DNA of 23,749 nt, taken from contig CAJWBY010000061.1 of NCBI GenBank assembly GCA_913020705.1, positions 1 through 23,749 on the forward strand. The letters are read 5' to 3'. Below, one piece after another: positions 7,522 to 15,232 of this stretch. The translations under genes and the position numbers were made by a program. The stretch comes from an uncultured Colwellia sp. (lineage in GTDB: Bacteria > Pseudomonadota > Gammaproteobacteria > Enterobacterales > Alteromonadaceae). A model generated the notes under the pieces. It searched no databases, was not told the origin of the DNA, and was given only the letters and a program-made list of their open reading frames with translations. Numbering within the stretch: the stretch's first letter is position 1; each line of letters opens with the position of its first letter.

Positions 7522-8468
7522 TGATTCAGCAAACGATAAGTAATATTGGCGGTGACAGTAATCTAGATATTGTAATTTTGGCAATTTGGGCAGCTATATT
7601 TTTATTTTTAGCCTACAAATTCGTTCAAGCTATTTGTTTAGTGCCTACAAAATCGGCATATGTCGTCGAACGCTTAGGAAAATATCGTTGTACCTTAGAA
7701 GCAGGTTTCCATATTTTATTACCTTTTATTGATAAAGTTGCTTTTATTCAAGACTTAAAAGAAGAAACAATCGACGTACCACCGCAGGAATGTTTTTCTA
7801 AAGATGAAGTAAATGTTGAAGTTGATGGTGTTATTTATATTGAAGTCATCGATTCGTTAAAAGCCAGTTACGGTATAACTGATTATCGTTTTGCTGCAAT
7901 GCAATTAGCACAAACTACCACACGTTCTGTTATTGGTACGTTAGATTTAGATCGTACCTTTGAAGAGCGAGATATTATCAGTGCAAAAGTCGTAGAAGTA
8001 TTAGATAAAGCAGGTGAAAGCTGGGGAATACGAGTCCATCGTTACGAGATTAAAAACATTACGCCTCCTGATACGGTTAAAAATGCAATGGAACTTCAGG
8101 TAAATGCTGAACGAGAACGTCGTGCAATTTTAGCCAAAAGCTTGGGTGATAAAGCAAGTAGAATTAATCGTTCTGAAGGTTTGATGACTGAGATGATAAA
8201 TATTTCAGAGGGTGAAAAACAACGCCGAATTAATTCCGCAGAAGGTAAAGCAGCACAGATAATAGCTGTCGCTAAAGCTACTGGTGACTCTATTACTAAA
8301 ATAGCACTTGCCATTGAACAACCCGGTGGACAACAGGCACTCGACTTACAACTAACGGAACAATACCTACAGCAAATGCAGGGGCTTAGCCAAGATAACA
8401 GAAAAGTTATTTTACCGATTAACTTGCTCGACTTTAATCAATGGATAGCAAATTCTGGTATTAAGTAG
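7521..8468 (+). CDS. SPFH/stomatin-like protein (paraslipin) 2
   Basis: This is a second SPFH protein directly after the first and clearly a paralogue. It has the same layout: an N-terminal membrane segment (about residues 16-40), then ERLGKYRCTLEAGFHILLPF, SKDEVNVEVDGVIYIEV, HRYEIKNITPPDTV, and a charged coiled coil with NAERERRAILAK and ISEGEKQRRIN. The length is 315 aa. AAGGAG at 7508-7513, inside the end of the previous gene, serves its ATG. Tandem copies suggest hetero-oligomers of two related subunits, as in HflK/HflC, though these belong to the paraslipin branch. The operon ends at the strong hairpin at 8512-8548. Confidence 0.9.
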   Translation: MIQQTISNIGGDSNLDIVILAIWAAIFLFLAYKFVQAICLVPTKSAYVVERLGKYRCTLEAGFHILLPFIDKVAFIQDLKEETIDVPPQECFSKDEVNVEVDGVIYIEVIDSLKASYGITDYRFAAMQLAQTTTRSVIGTLDLDRTFEERDIISAKVVEVLDKAGESWGIRVHRYEIKNITPPDTVKNAMELQVNAERERRAILAKSLGDKASRINRSEGLMTEMINISEGEKQRRINSAEGKAAQIIAVAKATGDSITKIALAIEQPGGQQALDLQLTEQYLQQMQGLSQDNRKVILPINLLDFNQWIANSGIK

Positions 8469-8511
8469 TTAAACCAATTTTAACTAAAGATAAAAACAGA
8501 ATAAAACTTAA

Positions 8512-8548
8512 AATGCCCCTAGCTAAATATCTTTTAGCTAGGGGCATT
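8512..8548. terminator. Strong bidirectional terminator between convergent operons
   Basis: A perfect 16-base stem (8512-8527 with 8533-8548) has a 5-base loop TATCT and a core of GCCCC/GGGGC. It is flanked by A-rich sequence on the left and T-rich sequence on the right. It sits between the end of the SPFH operon and the minus-strand gene ending at 8574, so it can end transcription from both sides. Confidence 0.85.
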
Positions 8549-8573
8549 CTGTTTATAAAAGTAAAAAATTCTA

Positions 8574-8873
8574 TTATTTCAAAATAAAAACAATTAAACC
8601 AACCATAACAACTGAACCGAAAACAAATACATTATTGCCTAAGCTAAATTTTTTGCCCGCTAATCCTATCCGTATTCTTGTTATCGCCATATAAAAAAGT
8701 GTCGCAATAAAAGCGGTACAAAAATGGGTCAGTAAGGTATTAAGTTCGCCATTTTGCTTCCAGAGAAAAACAAAACCTCCCTTGTTAACAAAAAATAAAT
8801 TTAAAAGGGAAATATGTAACCATAAAACAAAAAATAACTGAGTCGTTTTGTTTTTCAACCAAATTTTTAGCAT
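8574..8873 (-). CDS. Small three-helix membrane protein, function unknown
   Basis: I do not recognise this 99-residue protein. It has three predicted membrane segments at about residues 10-29, 44-66 and 80-98, with short charged loops (KQNGE, RIRIGLAGKK) and no enzyme motif. It is the last gene of the four-gene minus operon. Its ATG is one base after the stop of the YeeZ-like gene. It has an unusually strong ribosome binding site, AGGAGGAGGG, within the end of that gene, so translation is surely coupled. The strong start signal and position before a terminator argue that it is a real gene. Confidence 0.7.
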   Translation of the reverse strand: MLKIWLKNKTTQLFFVLWLHISLLNLFFVNKGGFVFLWKQNGELNTLLTHFCTAFIATLFYMAITRIRIGLAGKKFSLGNNVFVFGSVVMVGLIVFILK

Positions 8874-8874
8874 G

Positions 8875-9708
8875 TTATAGCCCTCCTCCTGATTTATGTA
8901 ACCAATCTATCAAGTCATCATATGTGAACTGGTAATTTAGCGCATTACGAAGTTTTGCATCATTTATTCTTTTGCCAAAGTTCATGGATGCCTCAAGTGA
9001 TATCTCAGGTAGAGGTAAACTTAAAGCGCTGGCTGCAGCAGCATAATAATCTTTTTTACTGGTTTCAGTAGCGCTTACCGCATTATAGGTGCCATTAATA
9101 CTTTCTTCATCGATTAACTCCATTAGCACACCTACAACATCATCTTGATGAATTAGGTTGATAAACGCCTGAGGCTCAGTAAGTACCCTATTTCCCTGTA
9201 GAAATCGACCAGGGTGACGCTCTGGTCCAACTAATCCGGCTAAGCGCAATATAACAGTGCTTCCTGAAAAATTTCTCGCTTCTTTTTCTGCAGCAGTAAT
9301 AACGTCAACTTTATTTGCATTTATGTCGAGTATAGAATGCTCATCGACTAGACCTGTCAAACCATTATAAACGGCGGTAGAGCTTAGTAATATGACCTTT
9401 TCTACTTTACCTAATTCAGCCATCTTAATTATCTGGGCGACTTTTTCAGGGTAATCATTACGACCATGTCGAATTTGAGGTGTAATAGAAACAATGAGGG
9501 TTTTGTGGCTAAAAACACTTAACGACATAACATCTGTTTCAGTAACCGGCAGACTTAGTAATTCAGCATCAATACCATCTTTAAATAGTTTTTGTTTTTT
9601 CTCTTCGCTCTGTGTTGTTACTGCGACACGATATTTATCATTGAGTAATTTCTTTGCTAAAGCGTAACCTAACCAGCCACAACCTATAATTCCAACACTC
9701 TTTTTCAT
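8875..9708 (-). CDS. yeeZ: YeeZ-like NAD(P)-binding SDR-family protein
   Basis: This is an atypical (extended) short-chain dehydrogenase/reductase fold protein of the YeeZ group, presumed a cytoplasmic NAD(P)-dependent epimerase or reductase with unknown substrate. The nucleotide-binding turn is GIIGCGWLG at residues 6-14. LLSSTAVYNG follows, then RLAGLVGPERHPGRFL, NLIHQDDVVG and GTYNAVSA, which match YeeZ of E. coli segment by segment. The canonical YxxxK catalytic pair is not obvious. The length of 277 aa fits (E. coli about 274). AAGGA overlapping the stop region of the upstream gene precedes the ATG; the gap to that gene is 9 bases. It is in the operon with the yiiD-like gene, with no known functional link. 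Confidence 0.82.
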   Translation of the reverse strand: MKKSVGIIGCGWLGYALAKKLLNDKYRVAVTTQSEEKKQKLFKDGIDAELLSLPVTETDVMSLSVFSHKTLIVSITPQIRHGRNDYPEKVAQIIKMAELGKVEKVILLSSTAVYNGLTGLVDEHSILDINANKVDVITAAEKEARNFSGSTVILRLAGLVGPERHPGRFLQGNRVLTEPQAFINLIHQDDVVGVLMELIDEESINGTYNAVSATETSKKDYYAAAASALSLPLPEISLEASMNFGKRINDAKLRNALNYQFTYDDLIDWLHKSGGGL

Positions 9709-9717
9709 ATTTTTTCC

Positions 9718-10212
9718 TTAACGGCTGGGCGAAAGTTGTTGACGATATTTTTCTATATCACCAACGACTTTACTCGATATACCGTTAGGAATAGGTATTG
9801 AAAGATTATACTGTAGTATTTTCCAACCTTTAGACGTTAAGCGAAGCACACCTGAACCTCGACATTCACCATAGCTATCATTATCAAGTAGCTCATCAAA
9901 AAAGACAATTTGTTCTCCATTTTCATTGGTTGAAATAAGTGTAATGTTCCTTTCACGAGGTTTATAAGTCCAACCTCGCCCTTGACTAAAATAAGGAGTA
10001 ACGAAGTCATAAAATTCTTTTCTGCTCCATCGTTCGCTCCCGTCAGTGCCTAGAAAAACAGCCTGTTCATCAAGCAAACTAAAATAGAGTTTTTGATCAG
10101 CATTTGCTGCTGCTTGATGAAAGGTATCTAGTGCTTTATGTATATCGCTATTTGCCGATACGCTTAAACTAAATAAGAACAGGCAGAACATTAACACTGT
10201 GTTTTTTATCAT
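9718..10212 (-). CDS. Exported SnoaL/NTF2-like protein
   Basis: This is a 164-residue secreted protein of the SnoaL-like (NTF2 fold) group. An N-terminal signal peptide (about residues 1-20, cleavage likely after SVSA) precedes a single cone-shaped alpha+beta domain. HKALDTFHQAAANADQKLYF is followed by DEQAVFLGTDGSERWSRKEF, and the late sheet strands GSGVLRLTSKGWKILQYNLS close the fold. Proteins of this type are often annotated as nuclear transport factor 2 family and mostly lack a known substrate. The location is probably periplasmic. It lies between the yiiD-like gene (22 bases upstream) and the yeeZ-like gene (9 bases downstream) in one minus operon. Confidence 0.78.
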   Translation of the reverse strand: MIKNTVLMFCLFLFSLSVSANSDIHKALDTFHQAAANADQKLYFSLLDEQAVFLGTDGSERWSRKEFYDFVTPYFSQGRGWTYKPRERNITLISTNENGEQIVFFDELLDNDSYGECRGSGVLRLTSKGWKILQYNLSIPIPNGISSKVVGDIEKYRQQLSPSR

Positions 10213-10234
10213 CTCTATGAACCTTAAAAATTAA

Positions 10235-11125
10235 TCAATTTGGCAGTACAAAATACAAACCTTTAAATGTGGCAGCTACTTTTTCACCACTCATAACCTG
10301 AACTTCAACATGTAGTTTTACTTTTTTCTTATCTTGCAAATCATCAACACTACCAGTGCTAAGCAAGCCTCCTGTTTTTGCATAAGCAATTCCTTCTACA
10401 GGGCTATGATATCTAATATTGGCATCAGCTAATACCACATTCCCGTCAAGATTTTTTTGTTTTATTAAGAGATAAACCCATCCCCAACCTGTTAATGTCG
10501 CCAGTGTGTAAATACTGCCGGCAAACATTGTGTTGTGTAAATTTTTATTAAAGGCTTCATCACAAGTTGTGACTAATTTTTTTTGATCATAAAAGCCAAT
10601 TTCTATATTCATAGCCTTACTCATAGGAATAGTTTTATGCCAAGTATTTTGTAATTCAGTCGATAAGTTATCTAAATTCGAACGACGCTGAACTAACTTT
10701 TTTTCCATATTGAAATGCTTGATTTTACCAAATAACAAATGTGAAAAGCAGATATTGGTATAGGAAAGTTTTTGATAAAAATTTACCGCTTGTTCTCGTG
10801 CTTTTAAAGATATCTGATTAATACCTAAGCTTATCGCAAACTCTTCAAGAGCAATCACTAACTGCTGACCTAATCCTTGCCCCTGAAAATTATCAGCGAC
10901 TGCCATATACCGGATTTGTGCGCTAAACATTCCACTAAAATGAAGTCGAGCAACGGCAACAACATCACCTTTAACATCAAAAATAGCGCGATGAACTGAT
11001 TGTTCTTCGAGCCCATCTTTTTCACTACCTTGTATTTTATTTAACGGTTTACGCAATATCATCCATCGTAAATGGTAGTATTGATCAAACTCTTGCTGGC
11101 TTTTTGGTGTTCTGCACTCAAACAT
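10235..11125 (-). CDS. yiiD: YiiD (MadA)-like GNAT plus thioesterase-fold protein
   Basis: This is a two-domain protein like E. coli YiiD. Residues about 1-145 form a GNAT acetyltransferase fold (YYHLRWMILRKPLNKIQGSE, then MAVADNFQGQGLGQQLVIAL, the acyl-CoA loop). Residues about 150-296 form a YiiD-type thioesterase/hotdog domain (HNTMFAGSIYTLATLTGWG, VLADANIRYHSPVEG, FKGLYFVLPN). From published work as I recall it, E. coli YiiD has malonyl-ACP decarboxylase activity (named MadA) that primes fatty acid synthesis without FabH. The same role is inferred here. The length of 296 aa is slightly shorter than in E. coli (329), which has an N-terminal extension. It is first in the minus operon. In E. 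coli the gene also sits next to dtd and yihY, which lie 1 kb away here, so the context is partly conserved. Confidence 0.88.
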   Translation of the reverse strand: MFECRTPKSQQEFDQYYHLRWMILRKPLNKIQGSEKDGLEEQSVHRAIFDVKGDVVAVARLHFSGMFSAQIRYMAVADNFQGQGLGQQLVIALEEFAISLGINQISLKAREQAVNFYQKLSYTNICFSHLLFGKIKHFNMEKKLVQRRSNLDNLSTELQNTWHKTIPMSKAMNIEIGFYDQKKLVTTCDEAFNKNLHNTMFAGSIYTLATLTGWGWVYLLIKQKNLDGNVVLADANIRYHSPVEGIAYAKTGGLLSTGSVDDLQDKKKVKLHVEVQVMSGEKVAATFKGLYFVLPN

Positions 11126-11172
11126 TTGCTATGCTTACCTTTAATAATTAATAAATTTTTCTATACCCTATT

Positions 11173-11925
11173 ATGAAATTAGTCAAACATATCCAACAAG
11201 GCCAATTAATTTACTTTACACAAAATAATGACTCAATTTCTGTCAGTGAAAATCAGCATTATCGTTGGTTAGCTTTCGATAATGTAGTACAAAGCATGAT
11301 GTTAAAACGCCAACCTTGGCAGCTCACTTTTCCACATCAAATCAGCTTATTGTCTCCGTTACTCTTTTTTCAACCTCAAAAAGTTGTGGAATTTGGTTTA
11401 GGGGGCGGCAATTTAGCTCGATTTTTATTGCATTATTTACCTGATTTAACACTACATACTATTGAGTATTCGAAGGAAGTCATTGAGTGCTTTGAAAAAT
11501 ATTTCAACCCGCAGCCTTCAAATGTCAATTTACATCATTGCTCGGCACTCGACTGGCTTCATTATAATAAAAAAATAAAAGCTGATTGGTTTATTTGTGA
11601 TATTTACCATAAAAATCAATCTATTAATAATTCATTAATTTTGACAAAAAATATCTTGAAAAAAGTAGGAAATAAAGCGGTTCTCTCCCTAAATCTACCC
11701 AGTCCATCAAATGAAGATATTAGCTACTTTATTGCTGAATTGAAAAGACTCGCACCTGCTAAACATTTAGTTTATTTCCATATACCTCATTATTTGAATG
11801 TGATTATCCATATACTACCAGGTGATATGCTTGTCCAACCTGAAGAAAATTTACTTCCCAATAGTCCTTTGCCCGCAAGAACATTCAATCACTGGCGAAA
11901 GTATTGGCGACATGGCATGCAATAG
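11173..11925 (+). CDS. Spermidine synthase-like, SAM-dependent methyltransferase-fold protein
   Basis: This is a Rossmann-fold protein related to spermidine synthase. The nucleotide loop VVEFGLGGGNLARFL is at about residues 71-85. HTIEYSKEVIECFEKYF follows, ending strand 2 with an acidic residue, then the LHHCSALDWL and WFICDIYHK strands. The aminopropyltransferase catalytic motif of true SpeE is not evident. The 250 aa length is shorter than SpeE (about 290), so it is better called spermidine synthase-like with unknown substrate. It is divergent from the yiiD-like gene (47-base gap) and convergent with dtd (15-base gap). No strong ribosome binding site was identified before the ATG. Confidence 0.75.
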   Translation: MKLVKHIQQGQLIYFTQNNDSISVSENQHYRWLAFDNVVQSMMLKRQPWQLTFPHQISLLSPLLFFQPQKVVEFGLGGGNLARFLLHYLPDLTLHTIEYSKEVIECFEKYFNPQPSNVNLHHCSALDWLHYNKKIKADWFICDIYHKNQSINNSLILTKNILKKVGNKAVLSLNLPSPSNEDISYFIAELKRLAPAKHLVYFHIPHYLNVIIHILPGDMLVQPEENLLPNSPLPARTFNHWRKYWRHGMQ

Positions 11926-11940
11926 CCTGAATATAAAAAA

Positions 11941-12378
11941 CTAACACGTTAATGTAAATGTAACCGGGCCATCATTTACCAAAGAAACTTTCATATCTGC
12001 ACCAAACTCCCCTGTTGGAACAGAAAATCCATATGCGCGTAATTGTCTACAAAAGTATTCATATAAAGGTATGCTGACTTCAGGCTTAGCCGCAGTGGTA
12101 AAACTTGGTCGCATTCCTGAATTTGTATCAGCTGCCAATGTAAATTGCGAAACAACTAAAATATCACCCTTGATTTGCTTTACATTAAGATTCATTTTTC
12201 CTGCATCGTCTTCGAATATACGATAACCGGCTACACGTTCAGCCAACCGCTTGGCTTTAGCTTCGTTATCATCAGGTTCAATAGCAAGCAAAACTAAAAT
12301 TCCTTGTTCTATTTCTCCGATGATTTTTTGATTAACGCTAACATTTGCTTGTGAAACTCTTTGGATCAATGCAATCAT
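11941..12378 (-). CDS. dtd: D-aminoacyl-tRNA deacylase
   Basis: It hydrolyses D-amino acids (and glycine) from mischarged tRNA, a homodimeric proofreading enzyme in the cytoplasm. [15 protein letters not shown] is the family opening, [19 protein letters not shown] holds the conserved catalytic core, and NDGPVTFTL is the Gly-cisPro motif. I place the start at the ATG at 12378, giving 145 aa, the standard length. The frame can be extended to a TTG at 12393, but that adds five residues not found in the family. The Shine-Dalgarno sequence is weak. It lies 98 bases downstream of yihY, as in E. coli. Confidence 0.93.
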   Translation of the reverse strand: MIALIQRVSQANVSVNQKIIGEIEQGILVLLAIEPDDNEAKAKRLAERVAGYRIFEDDAGKMNLNVKQIKGDILVVSQFTLAADTNSGMRPSFTTAAKPEVSIPLYEYFCRQLRAYGFSVPTGEFGADMKVSLVNDGPVTFTLTC

Positions 12379-12476
12379 TTTATTACCATTCAATGGGTTT
12401 CATATATTATCGCTTGCACAGTTGAAAGCATCAATGGTTTACCATTAAATAATCTGCACTCACTTGATTAATATAA

Positions 12477-13334
12477 TTAATTTTGATGTGAATAGTCTGA
12501 CTGAAAATCCTCTAAAGCAACGGTAAATATGGCACCAAAAAGTACAACTAACCAAGACAAGTAAACCCATAAAAAGAGAATGGGGATAGCGGCTAATGCG
12601 CCATAAATGGCTTGATAAGAAGGTAACTGAGTCACATAAAAAGCAAAGCCTTCTTTCGCTACTTCGAAGAGAATTGCAGCTAAAATCGAACCCGACAAAG
12701 CATATTTAAATGAAACAATTTTATTAGGAACAATCATATATAAAATAAGGAATGCACCGATAGATGCAAAAACAGGTAATGCACTTAATGCTATATTTGA
12801 TAGACCAAAAAGGCCATGATCACCGATTGATATTAATGAAAAAACATATGAGGTTGCAGCAATACTACTTCCAAATAAAACAGGGCCCAATGTAAGCACC
12901 ATCCAATACATAGAAAAAGCAGTGATAACTCGCCTTTTTGCTGTTATTCGCCAAATTTTATTCAAACTAGAATCAACAGCTGAAATCAGTAAAAGTGCAA
13001 AGAAGAATAAGAACGTAATCGCAATAGCGGACATTTTAGAAGCGTTGTCTACAAAACCTGTAATATGCTCTTTAACTAAATCTCCGGTAGCTGGCATAAA
13101 ATTTTGATAAACGAAGTTTTCAATTATTTCTTTAACATCAGCAAAAATTGGGAAGGCAGTCATCACCGACAACATGACTACAATCAATGGCACCAAAGAC
13201 ATCAATGTGACATAAGACAAATATCCTGCAGTAATATGAACTTGTTCTTTAAATAATCGCTTTATAAAAAACACTATAAAATGCCAAATAATTTTATTTT
13301 TTTCGTTGTTTTTTATCGTTTTGATCCAGTTCAT
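12477..13334 (-). CDS. yihY: YihY/BrkB family inner-membrane protein (UPF0761)
   Basis: This 285-residue multi-helix membrane protein shows the family blocks [45 protein letters not shown] and [15 protein letters not shown]. Near the C-terminus are [20 protein letters not shown] and [16 protein letters not shown]. Six membrane spans are expected. The function is unknown; an old ribonuclease BN label for the E. coli protein was withdrawn, so rbn should not be used. It precedes dtd on the minus strand as in E. coli. The ATG at 13334 has no strong ribosome binding site. Confidence 0.9.
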   Translation of the reverse strand: MNWIKTIKNNEKNKIIWHFIVFFIKRLFKEQVHITAGYLSYVTLMSLVPLIVVMLSVMTAFPIFADVKEIIENFVYQNFMPATGDLVKEHITGFVDNASKMSAIAITFLFFFALLLISAVDSSLNKIWRITAKRRVITAFSMYWMVLTLGPVLFGSSIAATSYVFSLISIGDHGLFGLSNIALSALPVFASIGAFLILYMIVPNKIVSFKYALSGSILAAILFEVAKEGFAFYVTQLPSYQAIYGALAAIPILFLWVYLSWLVVLFGAIFTVALEDFQSDYSHQN

Positions 13335-13434
13335 AACAAATGAGGTATTATCTTAATGTGTACAATATATTATGATAATTGCTAAACAAGTGATAGCGAT
13401 AATAAAAGTAATACAATTTAACTTAGGAGTGGTC

Positions 13435-13659
13435 ATGTCAAATCAAGGTTCAGGTGGTAATGTTTTAGCGGCAATATGTAGTTTTTTTATTCCTGGTTTA
13501 GGACAACTTGTACAGGGAAGGATATTTGCCGCAATCATGTTTTTTGCTGCCCTAATAATATCAGGCATATTAGTATGGATACTTATAGGTTGGGTCTTAG
13601 TCCCAATCGTTTATTTATGGGCAATTATTGACGCAGCAAGATATAAGGGTGGAAGTTAA
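13435..13659 (+). CDS. Small membrane protein with TM2-like PGLGQL motif
   Basis: This is a 74-residue protein with two hydrophobic stretches (about residues 8-24 and 29-66). It has the sequence SFFIPGLGQLVQGR, reminiscent of TM2-type small membrane proteins. I do not recognise a function. The reading frame could begin at 13372, but AGGAG at 13425-13429, 5 bases before the ATG at 13435, decides the start. The first residues of the longer version look like random upstream sequence. The stop overlaps the next gene as TAATG, so it is coupled to the DUF2959 lipoprotein, which suggests a joint envelope role. Confidence 0.7.
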   Translation: MSNQGSGGNVLAAICSFFIPGLGQLVQGRIFAAIMFFAALIISGILVWILIGWVLVPIVYLWAIIDAARYKGGS

Positions 13660-14309
13660 TGAAAAACATTACAGCTAATTTATCATTAATTTTTATTTTA
13701 ATTTCTCTTGTAGGTTGTCAATCAGCTTATTATTCTGCGATGGAAAAAGTGGGAAAACATAAACGTGATATATTGATTGATCGTGTTGAAAGTGCCACAG
13801 AATCGCAAATAGAAGCAAAAGAAGAGTTTAAAAGTGCTTTAGAACAGTTTTCAGCATTAGTGAATTTTGATGGTGGAGAATTACAACAACAGTATGAAAT
13901 GAGTGATGAGCATTATCATACAAGCAAAGCTGCTGCAGAAGATGTTACGGTTCGGATTGATGCGATAGAAAATGTTGCTGAAGCTTTATTTGACGAATGG
14001 CATAATGAATTGGAACAGTTCACCAATCAATCTCTAAAACGACAAAGCCAATCTCGCTATAGAGAAACACAAACTCGTTATGCAACAGTTATTAAATCAA
14101 TGCGTAATGCTGAGGCGAGAATGCAACCCGTTCTTAATGCACTTAAGGATAATATGCTTTATTTAAAACATAACCTTAATGCGCAGGCCATTGGTGAATT
14201 AAAGACTGAATATAAATTAATCAAGCAAGATGTAGAGCGATTAATTAGTGAAATGAATAATTCAATTAATAAATCTCAAACTTTTATTAATTCACTTAAA
14301 ACGACTTAA
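13659..14309 (+). CDS. DUF2959 family lipoprotein
   Basis: This is a predicted outer-membrane lipoprotein. The signal peptide ends at lipobox LVGC (Cys20), followed by QSAYYSAMEKVGKHKRDILI, the opening of DUF2959 proteins common in marine gammaproteobacteria. The rest is almost entirely helical and charged (ESATESQIEAKEEFKSALEQ, RNAEARMQPVLNALKDNM), consistent with long coiled coils. The length is 216 aa. Gln at position +2 after the lipobox Cys does not give inner-membrane retention. The start overlaps the previous stop by one base. Function is unknown. The transcript probably ends at the hairpin at 14395-14420. Confidence 0.85.
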   Translation: MKNITANLSLIFILISLVGCQSAYYSAMEKVGKHKRDILIDRVESATESQIEAKEEFKSALEQFSALVNFDGGELQQQYEMSDEHYHTSKAAAEDVTVRIDAIENVAEALFDEWHNELEQFTNQSLKRQSQSRYRETQTRYATVIKSMRNAEARMQPVLNALKDNMLYLKHNLNAQAIGELKTEYKLIKQDVERLISEMNNSINKSQTFINSLKTT

Positions 14310-14394
14310 TCAGATGAAATTTCTTAGTTGTGGATATAACTCTTTAACGACGGGAATGAATCAATATAGAAATAACGAATATTATAATGACTTT

Positions 14395-14420
14395 AAAATG
14401 GGTGAAATATCACCCATTTT
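14395..14420. terminator. Bidirectional hairpin after the DUF2959 gene
   Basis: A perfect 11-base stem AAAATGGGTGA/TCACCCATTTT surrounds the loop AATA. The A and T ends make it able to act on both strands, ending the plus operon and the minus gene at 14499. Confidence 0.7.
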
Positions 14421-14498
14421 ATTGTGATTAATTGCTTTATTTAATTATATTGAAAAATGGCAGAATAAATTCAGCAAAGCTTACTTAAAGGCAACTAA

Positions 14499-14684
14499 TT
14501 ATAAAATGTCTTTATTAGCTCTAGGATGAGATATGCCAGAATTAGAAAATAGCTCACTTGCACATTGATTTTTATTAATCTCACCAAGTAAAAATGAAAG
14601 CTCTTTAATTTGACTTGGTCCTGCAATACCTTCTTCAAAAAGCTGACTGAGGCTATGCAATGCTTTTAGTTGTTCTGGAGACAT
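14499..14684 (-). CDS. Small protein of 61 aa, unknown function (paralogue A)
   Basis: This short ORF is not recognised. AAGGA 8-10 bases before its ATG and the clear terminator downstream support it as a real gene. The predicted protein is helical with spaced leucines (LKALHSLSQLFEE, then KELSFLLGEIN). Without gaps, residues 6-36 align to the neighbouring small ORF: three leucines at steps of three, an Ala, then EL, L and E all coincide. Both are therefore probably descended from one gene. No membrane segment or signal peptide is seen. Confidence 0.5.
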   Translation of the reverse strand: MSPEQLKALHSLSQLFEEGIAGPSQIKELSFLLGEINKNQCASELFSNSGISHPRANKDIL

Positions 14685-14744
14685 ATTGAAATTCCTTTTC
14701 TAGGTAGTTATCCTGTAAAGCTAAACAGGTGTTATTTATGGCTA

Positions 14745-14924
14745 CTAGGCGGTCGCATGATGATAATGAGAGCCTTCTTGCACTTGAAGACCTATTTCCC
14801 TGCCATCATCAATGTATTCATGGTACAGAGATTTTAGCTCCCTTCTTTCATTTAGGTTAGCTTTGTCAGAAACAACTTTTTCAAAAAGAGTGTTTAATCG
14901 AGTTAATTTTTTTTGATCTATCAA
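14745..14924 (-). CDS. Small protein of 59 aa, unknown function (paralogue B), TTG start
   Basis: The open frame begins upstream at an ATG at 14945, but AAGGAG falls inside those first codons, 6 bases before a TTG at 14924. The better start is therefore this TTG (MIDQKKLTRLNTLFEK). The product is charged and helical (NERRELKSLYHEYIDDG) and ends with a His-rich SHYHHATA tail that could bind metal. The spacing of LxxLxxL, Ala, EL, L and E matches the 61-aa ORF just downstream. It may be co-transcribed with that ORF across a 60-base gap. No family is recognised. Confidence 0.45.
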   Translation of the reverse strand: MIDQKKLTRLNTLFEKVVSDKANLNERRELKSLYHEYIDDGREIGLQVQEGSHYHHATA

Positions 14925-15133
14925 GTGCTTCTCCTTGCGTAGCATTCTTAACGTTTAATTCATAACTCAAGCGTAACAGTTAATCTAATTTCCTCCAGTG
15001 GTGTCTATGAATGGAAAGTGATAATTAAATATTTACTTCATAGCACTAAAAATAAAATTATCATGTAAAACAACTTCCTATATTAAACTTTTACTGTTCC
15101 AAGTAATTTACGATGTTATTTCTTATGCAAGCT

Positions 15134-15147
15134 TAAGACATGTCTTA
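15134..15147. repeat. Perfect 14-base palindrome TAAGACATGTCTTA
   Basis: A perfect dyad lies between the small-ORF region and the typA terminator. It could be a regulator site for the minus-strand small ORFs about 200 bases away, or chance. No regulator is assigned. Confidence 0.35.
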
Positions 15148-15182
15148 CACAACAGGGCGTTTTAGCTTACTTAATTTCAACC

Positions 15183-15208
15183 ACAAAAAAACCAGCCGAA
15201 GCTGGTTT
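15183..15208 (-). terminator. Rho-independent terminator of typA
   Basis: On the minus strand AAACCAGC and GCTGGTTT pair around a TTCG tetraloop and are followed by a T run. It begins 24 bases after the typA stop. This is a classical terminator. Confidence 0.9.
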
Positions 15209-15232
15209 ATATTTGTACGCTAAATAAAAAGC

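Larger units (their letters stand above)
14925..15232. other. Gene-poor AT-rich stretch
   Basis: I see no convincing gene here. It contains the upstream region of the 59-aa ORF, a 14-base palindrome (15134-15147) and the typA terminator (15183-15208). A GGAGG on the minus strand near 14991-14995 is not followed by a usable start codon. Confidence 0.6.

Noticed and set aside
13372..13434. 21-residue N-terminal extension of the small membrane protein
   Set aside because: AGGAG at 13425-13429 fixes the start at 13435; the extension has no ribosome binding site.
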